DNA of 64,000 nt, from the NCBI RefSeq assembly GCF_023159225.1, contig NC_063171.1, positions 9,659,886 through 9,723,885 of the forward strand, given 5' to 3'. Below, piece after piece: positions 10,440-21,146 of the stretch. Source of the DNA: Perognathus longimembris pacificus (taxonomy: Eukaryota; Chordata; Mammalia; Rodentia; Heteromyidae). Every line of letters starts with the position of its first letter. Positions within the stretch are counted from its first letter, which is position 1. The notes beneath the pieces were generated by a model. That model was not told the DNA's origin and did not search any database. It saw only the letters and a program-made list of their open reading frames with translations. The position numbers were made by a program, and so were the translations under genes.

Positions 10440-10643
10440 TTTTTTTTTTTTGGCCAGTCCTGGGCCTTGGACTCAGGGCCTGAGCACTGTCCCTGGCTTC
10501 CTTTTGCTCAAGGCTAGCACTCTGCCACTTGAGCCACAGCGCCACTTCTGGCCGTTTTCTGTATATGTGGTGCTGGGGAATCAAACCCAGGGCCTCATGT
10601 ATACGAGGCAAGCTCTCTTGCCACTAGGCCATATCTCCAGCCC
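10440..10643 (-). repeat. IDL-Geo SINE (young), minus strand
   Basis: This complete element is the mirror of the copy at 4717; over their shared length the two copies conceptually translate identically in one frame. Its poly-A appears as poly-T at 10440. It has a perfect 17-bp target-site duplication, TCCACGGGTAAAATTTT, at 10423-10439 and 10644-10660. Confidence 0.95.
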
Positions 10644-10660
10644 TCCACGGGTAAAATTTT

Positions 10661-11439
10661 AACAATTCAAATTTGAAAGGACTCTCCTCTGCCATCCTCT
10701 GTAGATGTACTCTCACACACCATCCTTGCAGGAAGGTCACTGCACACTGGAAATTCTCCAAGCTCACCATGCCCTTCCATATGCTTGAGTTGATGCAAAT
10801 AGTTTCCTTTCTCTTCTACCTGATCTGACTCGTGTTCTACAATGAGGCCCAGAGGTCACCTTCAGGAAACATCTCAAACCACAGGAGCTTGGGTGGGATG
10901 GGACTCCACATGTTTTCACAGCACTCTGAACTCACCTTGATTATGGAAATGTCCAATTTATCTACTCCTCCCTCTACTCACTACCATGAAATCCTCTCAA
11001 GGATAGAAATAACTGCCTTTCTTCTCTGCCTCTAAGAATCACAAAACATTCACAACACAGCAAGCACCCAATGTATGGGCAATTTATTATTAGCAAATGA
11101 GACTCTCTATCCTGACATCTAGCCAGCTCCAGAAAAGCACTTGAATGAAAACAAGGAATTGAGGTCCATGTTTTTATGTTTGAATGATTTATAAAATGAA
11201 AAAAAAATCTTTAAAGAAATATTTTATTGAATCTGTACATCCTCTTGACAATAAAATTAAATTTAAAAAAGAAATATTTTATTTTCTTCAACCAAATGTA
11301 AAGGGTTAAACAATATCCAAAACAAGCTTCAAAAAATCCAAATAATTGGTGTGTGTTGACAAAGACACATAATCACAAAAGTGTAACCGTAAATGTGGAA
11401 GCAAATATTCTCACTAAACATTACAATGATTTCTTTTCA
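10661..11439. other. Unique intronic DNA
   Basis: Nothing recognised apart from AT-rich runs near 11200-11290. Confidence 0.4.
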
Positions 11440-11637
11440 GTTGTGGAACTTGAACTCAGGGCCTGGGCACTGTACATAATGTTTTTCACTCAAGACTAGG
11501 GCTCTACCACATTGACCCATAGCATCACTTCCAAGAGTCTCACAGACTTTTCTGCTCAGGCTGGGTTCAAACCACTATCTTCAGATCTTAGCCTCCTGAA
11601 TAGCTAGGATTACAGGCATGAGCCGTCAAGGCTTGGG
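11440..11637 (-). repeat. Composite 7SL-like + Geo SINE, minus strand
   Basis: The plus strand reads TGGAACTTGAACTCAGGGCC, then CTCTACCACATTGACCCATAG, then GATCTTAGCCTCCTGAATAG and GATTACAGGCATGAGCC. These are the reverse complement of the right then left halves. Confidence 0.8.
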
Positions 11638-12959
11638 TTACAATTTTTTCACCTACTTACCAAATGTTTAATGAATACCTTGATAACAGATGTTGGATGC
11701 TGTAGTCACAGGAGTTTACTCTATTGTTGAGAATTTAGCCATTAATAAAATACTACCACTAATGAGTTTATAAATATAAAATAGGCAAAGAACTCTGAAA
11801 GGAAAGAATGTTAGCTTTATAGGGATATATAAGAAATGAAACTGGTATAGACTTAGGATGAAATGTCTTAATTGGCAAGAAGAAAAAAGCAGAAAATAGA
11901 TTAGAGAAATAAAGCTTCAATGGCAAGAGGGGTACAGTCAAGGCATGGCTTGAAGGTGAAGGCTGTGGCTAGGACAAAGAGAGTACTCTGAGATGAGGCC
12001 CAACAGGCTGCAGGGACACAGCCCTGTTGCTGCTCAGGGATGAAGAGGAGCAAAGCTTGCCATCCCCAAATATGCAATTTGGGCATGGATGATTATTTTG
12101 TTCTAAAGAAAATTGATAAATAGAAAATAAAAATTCTCAGTTCTCTTCCTCTCTTTCTTTCTTTCTTTCTTTCCTTCTTTCTTTCTTCCTTCCTTTCTAA
12201 AAATAGGGCATACATTTCCTGCCATGAAGATACCTACTAGTAGTGAGAAAAAAAACTTCTCCTTTCAATAGGAATAAAGAGTTGATTTCAAATGAATCTG
12301 CTTACACATCTTTTATTTAAATAACTATTATTTTCGCCATATAGTTCCTGGATATTTTTCCTCAAAGACCCTTAGACTCTCTAACATGTTTCCTCACTTC
12401 TCTACCATTTTTCATCCTTTGTTAAGCTGGTATATGATTACCCAAGTCTAGTCATTTGGAGAGGAGTCTCCATTTTACTAAGAAATCCCCCCATATATGC
12501 ACATACCAAATAAAAATAAATAAAAATTTTACATGTTTTTCCTTTGAATCTGTTTTTGTGTGTAGGCACCTAAATAGCTTAAAAGAAGGTAGAGGAAAAA
12601 GTGGTGCTGTGGCTCAAGGGGCAAAGCACTAGCTTTGAGCTGAAGAATTCAGGTCAGCACCCTTATTTAAAAAAAAAAAAAACAAACAGAACTCATTAAA
12701 GGGAAGAAGAGGCTACAGGAAGAGTCAAGGTGACTATAGCATTTAAAAGATGCATGATCATTACTGAGCTAGAACTCAATCGAGTGGAGAGTAAGACAAG
12801 GAACATAATTTTGAAAACGTTGTGCAATCCAAGAAGAAATATTATATAGTAGTAACTTAACTTTGATGGGCTTCAGAAAAAAAACATAGACAATATATGT
12901 ATACATAATACATACATGTGTACACACATGTACATACATATGTGTATATGTGTATGTAT

Positions 12960-12991
<32 letters not shown>

Positions 12992-13133
12992 AGATTTCAC
13001 AATATTCAAAATTACAGCCACGGCACGGGTAACACTGTTGTGAGAAAGAAGATAGAGTACAATTCTCATCAATATGTCACTTGTTCAATGCCCTTAAGAG
13101 GGTTTCTACAGGACATTCAACATTTTGTTCTTT
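11638..13133. other. Intronic DNA with microsatellites and a partial Geo monomer
   Basis: It contains a (CTTT)n run at 12145-12197, a partial Geo right monomer at 12598-12664 (GGTGCTGTGGCTCAAGGGGC) and a compound CATA/(CA)n tract at 12885-12989. Otherwise it is unremarkable. Confidence 0.6.
12885..12989. repeat. Compound CATA-rich / (CA)15 microsatellite
   Basis: Imperfect ACATATG-type alternating sequence leads into an uninterrupted (CA)n run at about 12960-12989. Confidence 0.9.
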
Positions 13134-13146
13134 ACTCAATTCTTTG

Positions 13147-13358
13147 TTTATTTGTTTTGTTTTTGTTGCCAGTCCTGGGGCGTGGACTCAGGGCCTGATC
13201 ACTGTCCCTGGCTTCTTTTTGCTCAAGGCTAGCACTCTACCACTTGAGCCACAGTGCCACTTGTGGCCATTTTGTAGATATGTGGTGCTGAGGAATCAAA
13301 CCCAGGGCTTCATGTATACGAGGCAAGTACTTTACCACTAGGCCATATTCCCAGCCCC
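13147..13358 (-). repeat. IDL-Geo SINE, minus strand
   Basis: A complete dimer in reverse orientation, ending ...CCCAGCCCC at 13358. It has a perfect 13-bp target-site duplication, ACTCAATTCTTTG, at 13134-13146 and 13359-13371. The poly-T end is degenerate. Confidence 0.92.
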
Positions 13359-13875
13359 ACTCAATTCTTTGAATTATGAATTTATATGGAAAGAAAACTT
13401 GGATATCATTAAATCTCATCTTCAGCTTTCCAAAGTGAAGAAACAGAAGTTTTATTCAAGGTCCTAAATATCCCCGAAAAACACAAAACTAGGTCTTTTG
13501 ACCAATACTGGAAACCAAATGTTTCAAGCTAATGCTAACAGGAGTCCAATGTAAGATTCCAGACAACCAGAAGTCTGCACATTCTGATCTATATTTGTTT
13601 GTTGCACTGCAGAAACACATGCATATGATGCAAATTACAAACTAAGGTGGTGGGAGAATGAGTGGGGTCTTAAATTGGAGTCATTGTGTGTATTAGTACA
13701 TAATTGGGCCAAAAGTCTGGACTTGTAGACCTTCCATTTTCTTCTCTGTAAAACACAGCTAAGCAATAATATCTTGAAAATAATATCATCAGGATCCAAA
13801 ATTACTAACTCATGTTTTCCTCTAAAGATATGTTAAAAAAAATAACAAACCTTTATTATTAAAAAAGAAAATCTC

Positions 13876-14115
13876 CTTGGGTGACGGTGGCTCACACCTG
13901 AAATCCTAGCTGCACAGGAGGCTAAGATCTGAGGTTTGAAGTTCTAAGCCAATCATGGCTGGAAAGTCCATGAAACTGTTATCTCCAATTAATTGCATAA
14001 AAAGCTGGAAGTGGAGCTGTGGCTCAAGTGGTACAGTGCTAGTCTTGAGCAAAAGGAACTCAGGGTCAGTGCCCAGGCACAGAGTTCAAAGTCTAAAGAC
14101 TGGCCAAAAATAAAA
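13876..14115 (+). repeat. Composite 7SL-like + Geo SINE
   Basis: GGTGGCTCACACCTGAAATC opens the left half and GCTGTGGCTCAAGTGGTACAG the right half, which ends AAGACTGGCC plus an A-rich tail. AAAATCTC flanks both sides (13868-13875, 14116-14123), a likely short target duplication. Confidence 0.85.
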
Positions 14116-14123
14116 AAATCTCA

Positions 14124-14238
14124 TTTGAGTGTTGTGATACATGACTGTAAGTCCAACAATCTGGTGGCTAAAGCAGAGAGATCATGAGTTCTTAGCCAGC
14201 CTATAGGACTGCATCAATATCTTGACTCAAAAAATAAT
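14124..14238 (+). repeat. B1-like SINE remnant
   Basis: It directly follows the previous SINE. GTGTTGTGATACATGACTG, AGCAGAGAGATCATGAGTTC and a terminal A-rich tail match a decayed B1 monomer. Confidence 0.5.
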
Positions 14239-15689
14239 AATAAAAGGAAAAATCATTCAGAAAAACTTTTACTGAAACACTTAAATATTGAAAACGCAAT
14301 TATTCCTCTTCTCATCAGGATTTTAAGACTACCTCTTATATGCTATAATAACCTTAAACTCTACCTAGCATCTATGACAATGAATCAAAACTATATAGCC
14401 AAATAATATAGATTTTATAATGTATTATCTTGAAATAAAATACAAAAGGCACTATTTCAGTATATTATAAAGCAACTGAATGGCTATCGTCTCAGATTTA
14501 ATTTACTTCAGTAAGATAAATAGCACAGTTGAAAAAATCTTATCAAATATGAACCCTTAAAATATAAAGTTAATCATTTCCTCTATCATTCATAAACTCA
14601 TATACTCTGGATTTGGATCTTTATTCTGCTTACATTCAGAGTTTAAATACAAAGGATTTTCAGCAGATATCAGGTCATAACTACTTGTACCACAGATTTT
14701 TCAGATGAGAAGAATGAACATCATATGTTACAGGATATGAATTTCAAGGGAAATAGCTATAATGCAATAATAAGACCTAAGGAAGGGATTCATTAAAAGA
14801 AAATCCTCAGCAAAAGCCTCAAAATACATTTTAGCCTTAAAGCCATTCCTTATGATTAGATGATGCAATTGTGTGAAAGTTGCATGAGCAGTTTTGTGAA
14901 ACTCATCAGCAGTAAAATTTGAATTTCATCTTTTTATGTGTGTGATAGTGCACTTCTGTTCAAGGGTCAGAGGTGGCTATTATACTTGAGTGAGGAGTCT
15001 GGGCAAAATCATTCCTTAATGCCTAACTAGCTGCTCACTCATCTGCCTCTTCAACATGGCTTGATTCACAACACAAATAGTAATGTCCCCTACACACATA
15101 CACACACACACACACACGTCCGCACACGCAAAGTAATGACCAAAGGAAATCTCCATCTGCACTGTGTCCAAATACTTTGCTTAGGACCATGGAAGTCAGC
15201 AGGCTCAAATCAACAACTCCAATCAAAGTGAAATTGATTATAGAATAAATTTATTTCATTGATTTCCTAAGGAACAAAGAGTACATGAAATAAATATGGT
15301 TGCTTTCTTGTAAAAATCATATAAAATATAACTTAAATGTTTCTGTCCCTTTATATCAAACTTCAAAAAGGTGTTCATTTCAGAAGTTAAAGGCATACAC
15401 ATTTGTTGAGCCAACTTGTAATGTGTGGCCATTCCATTGTGTGTTTTTGTTGAATTTCTGTTAACAGAATTTATACAGGCTTTCCAAATTACACCACTCA
15501 AATATTTAGTATAATTTGTTTCTTGGCTAAAATATGAATATTCGCCCTCAATATTGAATAGAGTAACTAGACTATAAAGTTTATTTTACTAGTGCCTGTT
15601 GAATTTTTTAAAATCCTAGATAAAAACACTGCTAATATGCATCTAAAACTAGCCGATGCCAATTTTGTGTACATACTATTTTTTTGTTG
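14239..15689. other. AT-rich unique DNA with (CA)n
   Basis: A short CA tract lies at 15094-15118. No other feature recognised. Confidence 0.4.
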
Positions 15690-15885
15690 TTATCAATATT
15701 GGGACTTGGAATCAAAGCCTCACTCTTGCTCAGTTGGTACTCTATCACATGAATCATACTTTGAGCCCCACTTTTTGCTTGTTATTTTGTATTCTAGCAA
15801 ATTTTTCTGCTAGGATATCTTTGAACCTATAGATCTGAATAGCTAAGATTACAGTCATGAGCCTCTAGTCATACTTCTTATCCAT
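15690..15885 (-). repeat. Decayed composite SINE, minus strand
   Basis: GGGACTTGGAATCAAAGCC, GGTACTCTATCACATGAATC and TAGCTAAGATTACAGTCATG are reverse-orientation landmarks of the 7SL-like + Geo element, strongly diverged. Confidence 0.55.
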
Positions 15886-18346
15886 TTTAAAACACTTATC
15901 CTCTGGTTCCAGGCCAGACTTACTGAATTAGACTATCTTCAGTTTGGCTTTGGAAATCTGTATTCCTATATGCTCTCCTTTACTCCCCAATGAATCTGTT
16001 GTGCTTATGTTCCACTTAAACATTTGCTCCAGCCCCAAATGTGAATTTGTCTTGTATACAAATTTGCATGCATACTTATTATAATGATTGTTCTTTTGCA
16101 AATGTAAAGTTTGTGTGTCTTATATCTATTAAGGGGGGTCACTCTGTAAACTGGAATATTAACACAAGAAACATTTAAAAGAGGAAAGAAAAGTAGAATG
16201 CATAGGGAAGCAAATGCAGGTATTCTATGGTAGAGGCTTATACTCGATGAGGAAACCTGGGGATTGTTTCACTAATGTCATCTCCAGATGTGTGCCACTA
16301 ACAACCAGGACAAAGTCTGCAAAGCCACTAGAAGCCAACTATGTTCTCCCTCATGAATCTCTTTATTTTATTCCCAACCTGCAAACAAAGTTCCTTCCCT
16401 TCTCTCTGCACCTGGCTAATAGCCAGCCCTTATGGATTATATCACCTTATTCCAGACAAGGGCATGTGCCCACTCCTTCCCTCCCTCTCACCTCTCTCTG
16501 AAATCCTAGGAATATTAACAGAATCCCAGGGGAGAGAAAGCTGATGAGCAGGCTGTGCTCAGTATCCATGGCTAATCTTATCCCTTTGGTGGCCCCAGGC
16601 CAAGTGGCTGTCTGAGTTATCTCTGCAGATTGTAGGGATGTAACTGGACCCATGGTGGTGTGGCTGTACACACCCAAGGACATCTCCCTCTACACTAGTA
16701 CAGAGGATCTGTGCAAATACTCCCCCTTTGTCTTGGGACCAAGAACATCAGCAGGTGGAAACCAACAATTCTTAAATGCCAAATATTAGAAACATCACAA
16801 TTGTACAGGTGAAAAAAGAATAGGGGAAAAATAAGAGACTCTTCGATGTGATTCTGGGTTAGAATCCCATGTTTTTGAAGGGGAATGTATTGCCTCAGAC
16901 CCTTCTCAACACAGCTGCTTTAGATTAGGTGGAGGCTGGTCTAACTTGGCTACCAAGGCACACTTTTGAAGCATGGGTGCTACTAGGTGGGGTGAACTCT
17001 GCCCATCCCCCCCTACAGCTGTTCACATCCTCACTCATAGTGGTTACTTAGACTCTTGACAGAGAAAGTAGAAGGAACTTTACATTTCAATCCCCCTTCC
17101 CCATGATGACTGCAAACTGAAATAATAACAACAAAAACATTAGATGGAGTAAGATAGGGAGTTGGATGCTGTGGCTTAGGCTAGATAGCAGAAAAGATGC
17201 TCAGAGTTCCCAAAGGGGAGCAGAATGATATCCAGAAGCAAGGAGGTCACAGATACGCCTGACTAAAACCCATAATACCTGGATCCCAATCCAATTCAGC
17301 ACTTCCAGTCAATGCTCCAAAATCTCTAAGTACACCTTAGGTTATTGCTTCTTAAACTTCATTGCTAAATTGAAAGATGTGATTTAGTGCATCAGTGGGG
17401 TTTTCGGAGATACTGCTTTTCTAAAATGTTTTCAGGTAATGATTGTACTATTGGTACGCAGAACACATGAACCACACAGAGACCACAGAGAATGTAAATT
17501 GATGATCTGAAAAAGTTAGATGGACCATGCTGGGATCCCTTTGCTTCTATGGGGTAGTCCCTGAGCAAAAATGGACTCCTGTCTCCAGGGACCACACAAC
17601 CTTCCTTTCAATAATACAGGCTTTCATTGACATTGGGTGCTACCAAAGCTGTTGAAGTCAGGAGGCTATTTAATTAGCAACAGTGCAGAAGTATGTAGAA
17701 AGGCTCACAGAGAAAACAAAGCAGGAAGAGCCTGGAACACTAGCCACAGGAAGAATGTTGAGTCACAAAAAAAAAAACACATTGATTCCCAGAGACTATA
17801 GTAAAGATCTGGGAAGGGAAATTACTAAGATGAATGAAAAAAATCTACTAACGTACATAGGTATTGAGATCCTTATATTTTGAAATCATTATGAGTAGGT
17901 TGATAGATGTCACACATAATACTGGATATACCAAATCTACAGAAAAATATCTAATTCAACTATGAGATAGAGATAGATAGCTCTTGATAAGCTCCAGACA
18001 ACATAAAATGAAAATCTAATCTTAATTACATTCATATATTATAATCTCATTTGATATCTTCACTTAAGAGCTGCACTATTTTATATTAGTGAACAAAAAA
18101 AATTATGAGGTATTTCCAAAGTTTGTTCTCAATGTATATACTCAATTCTAATGTGCCATTAAGATACTTATATTATCAATCAAAAATTCTACCAACAGCA
18201 TGTTGTTCTGACATTGCAATATGAAAAGTTTAGCCTACAATTTCAGACTCCAGTGGAGTAAATATCCCAAAATTTATCCCAGTTTAATATGCTGACCAAA
18301 TCATTTCTGTTTAGCCCTTTTATTCTTACAAAAATTAGTGATTTGG
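15886..18346. other. Long stretch of unique intronic DNA
   Basis: No repeat, exon-like segment with splice sites, or RNA gene recognised. Short open frames (for example 16214-16501 and 16447-16683) have no recognisable product. AAAAATTAGTGATTTGG at 18330-18346 is the upstream member of a probable L1 target duplication. Confidence 0.45.
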
Positions 18347-19790
18347 AGAATGAGGAGATGGTGCCGTCACATTAGGGAGGCATCCAACTCACTCCAACCA
18401 AATAGTGAGCTGGGAACTCCAACACCCAACACCCAACACCCATCAAGAGACCAGAAAACCCAACAACCAGAACAGAGAAACACAGGAAACAAAAAAGAAC
18501 AAAGAAAGAAAAGCCTATAAACTGCACAGAGCCGGAAAATCTCTGGGGTACCCTCCCCACCCCGGCCCAAACAGGGCCACTCTGGGAAAGTGGCCCGGGC
18601 ACCATAAACAGGACCACAGACTGCAGACCATCAGCGACCAAAGAAGCAACAGCCAAAAACTCCCACGGCAAGTGCGAAGTCCAGACAGCAGGAACTCCAC
18701 AGGCCCCAGACTGCACGCAGACCAGACTGAGACAGACGGCAGTGCAGGACCGGAGGTGCGAGACCAAACAGCCGGGACCAGACAACACCAGCAGTGGAAC
18801 CCGGTGGTGCAGATGGGGAGAGCTGATGGGGAGAGCCGGGACCGCCACCGACAAACAATCGATCATCATACCCCAGCCTGGAAAAGCCCACAGCAGCGCT
18901 GGACACACACACAATCCAGGGCCAGTAAGTTACCCATTGCCCGCCCACAACGGGAGATCAGCTGTAGCAGAGACCCAAAACCTCATGTAGAGCTCATCAC
19001 AAGGGGACAAAGAAACTAGAGTTCCCTCCCTCCCACTCCCTACCCCAAGGGAACAACAGAGCCCCATATCTGGCAGCTCTAGGAACCTACAGCTTCTGGG
19101 AAAACACAGGAGCTAGCAGCGGGTGGAGCAATGCCCAACAAAGTGGCTGAGAGACACCTTAAACCAGTGTCCCCAAAGCCCCAGCTGCGGAGCCTGAATC
19201 TGAGTGCACCAGCCATCCCCCCCCCCCCCCAGCAGGGACCTGGGGACTGGTAGGCATTTGAAAGCCACCTGAGGGGCTCTGGTCCATGTGGAATTTTTGA
19301 ACAACAGTCACAGGCTAGCTGGTGTGCAATATCAGCCCAGCAGGGTCACCTGAGCCTGAGCACACACCCCCGCCCCCAGCAGAGGCGTAGAGAGTCTGTG
19401 GGCACCAACCCACGCTCAGACACTGGAACCTACTGGGGACCATACATACCACCACCACAGTAGATTCGCGAGAGGGCACAAGCACCCTTCAACAATCCGG
19501 GGCATCGCGCCCCCAGAAGAAGCACAAGAGTGCACATGCATGCGCCCCACAGAGGGCCAGCGTGGATCAGCGTGCTAGTCCTCCAGCAGGAAGATCTTGC
19601 AACAACCCCCCCACGGGAGCGCTTAAGTGGGCAAGCTGCCCCCTCAGCAGCAACGCCTGCTCTGACAGGCGCACTCCGCACAGGTGGGCGGGCCACCCAT
19701 TAACAGCAACACCTGCTCTGACAGGAACACTCTGCACAGGTGGGTGAGCCACCCCTCAGAAGCAATACTCAATCTGAGAGGTGAGCTCTC
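18347..19790 (+). promoter_or_regulatory. L1-A 5' UTR with short tandem repeats
   Basis: This part is GC- and CA-rich, unlike the surrounding intron, and contains a poly-C run near 19219. From 19627 a unit beginning GTGGG recurs at 19684 and 19740 (period 56-57 bp), each with a CAGCAACRCCTGCTCTGACAGG-like core; the third copy is more diverged. Long open frames on both strands here reflect base composition, not genes. In known L1s this region carries the internal promoter; activity here is unlikely given the decay. Confidence 0.6.
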
Positions 19791-21005
19791 TTGACCCACA
19801 ACAACTATAGGGGAAAGAATCAAAGAAGAGAAAAGTCTCCCCGGCATGCTGAATCAATGACCTTCGAACCCCCAACAGGGACCAACAAGGGTCAGCACAA
19901 CAGAGCGGCAGAGCACAATCCTGCAGAGAAAGACACAGAACCTACCCACCCCTGTGGTGAGGGTGACCACCTCGGCAACAACCGAGATGGTCACGCTCAC
20001 CCATAGGGCAGTAAGGTTCAACAGCCAAACTCAAACCCGGAGCCAGGATATAAACAAGTTCCGAGGAGATGGAGAATAAAAAAAACTGAGACTGAGAGAA
20101 GAAATGATCGAAAGCCTCAGGACCGAATTCAGAAAACAGTTCCAGGAGTTTAGAATGGTAGTCTCGAAGGACCTTCAAGAAGTCAAGAAGGAAATGGAAG
20201 CAAAAATAGATACAGTCTACTCCTCTGTTAAAGAAGACCTTAACATCCTGAGAAACGAAATGCATGAAAAAATAGATTCAAAACACAACTCATTAAAAGA
20301 AGAAATTACCACAATGAGAGCTGATCTGGCAACCATACACATCTCACTCCCCTCAATGCAAACCACACTCAAAGCCACATCACAAAGATGTGATCATATT
20401 GAATCTTGAATCTCTCTTTTGGACGACGATGGAGCTGATAAGGACCAGAAGATTACCACAATCCAAGAAACTGTCAAACTCCAGGGCAGACTAATCCAGG
20501 AGATAGTGGACAGGGAGAAGAGATATAATCTGTGTATAGTCAGAATAGATGAAGGAAAGGAGTACCAGAGCAGAGGTATACAACACATATTCAATAGAAT
20601 TATTACAGAGAATTTCCCCAATCTAAAAAGGGAAAACCTCACCCAAATAACAGAAGCAGATAGGACACCTGGCAGATCGGACCCTAGAAGATCCTCCCCA
20701 GATACATAATCAATGCCTCAGATTTCAACAGTAAGGAACAAATTTTGAACGCAGCCAAAACAAAGAAAGAACTATATTACAATGGAAAAAAGATCAGAAT
20801 CACGGCAGACCTCGCCACACAAACTTACAAGACACAAAGAGCCTGGAAGAACACAATCCAAGTCCTACAGGCCAACAACTGCCAACCCAAAATTAGATAC
20901 CCAGCAAAATTAGAATTTGCTTTCAAGGGAAAAACCAGACCTTCCCATAGCAAAGAAGAACTAAAGGATAATGTGAATAAAAAACAGCCTTATAGCGAAT
21001 TCTAA
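19791..21005 (+). pseudogene. L1 ORF1 (remnant): L1-A ORF1 remnant (RNA-binding chaperone protein)
   Basis: ORF1 normally encodes a trimeric coiled-coil RNA-binding protein that coats L1 RNA. A basic N-terminal segment (GKNQRREKSPR) is readable from about 19806 in one frame. A heptad-rich coiled coil (FRKQFQEF ... EVKKEMEAKID) follows in another frame from 20104. A TGA at 20407-20409 interrupts that frame, which then resumes through the RRM-like region (RYNLCIVRIDEG) to 20709. After a one-base-type frameshift near 20695, the C-terminal domain (KKIRITADLATQTYK ... RYPAKLEF) runs at 20745-21005. There are thus at least two frameshifts and one nonsense codon. Confidence 0.85.
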
Positions 21006-21146
21006 GAGGGGAACCCCACCCAACAGAAAACGTACAGGACCCCCCCAGACAGAAACAGAAAGAAACTACAATAGCCAGAGCCCAACAGGAAGAACAGCTC
21101 AATAAAGACAAGAAAGAAGGGAGAGGAAAGACAGCCTAACAGGAAA

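Noticed and set aside
18372..19019. Open frames of 180 (minus) and 204 (plus) codons
   Set aside because: They lie in the GC-rich L1-A 5' UTR, overlap each other on both strands and match no protein family I know.
20104..20709. Host coiled-coil protein
   Set aside because: Its position and domain order identify it as L1 ORF1, broken by a TGA at 20407.
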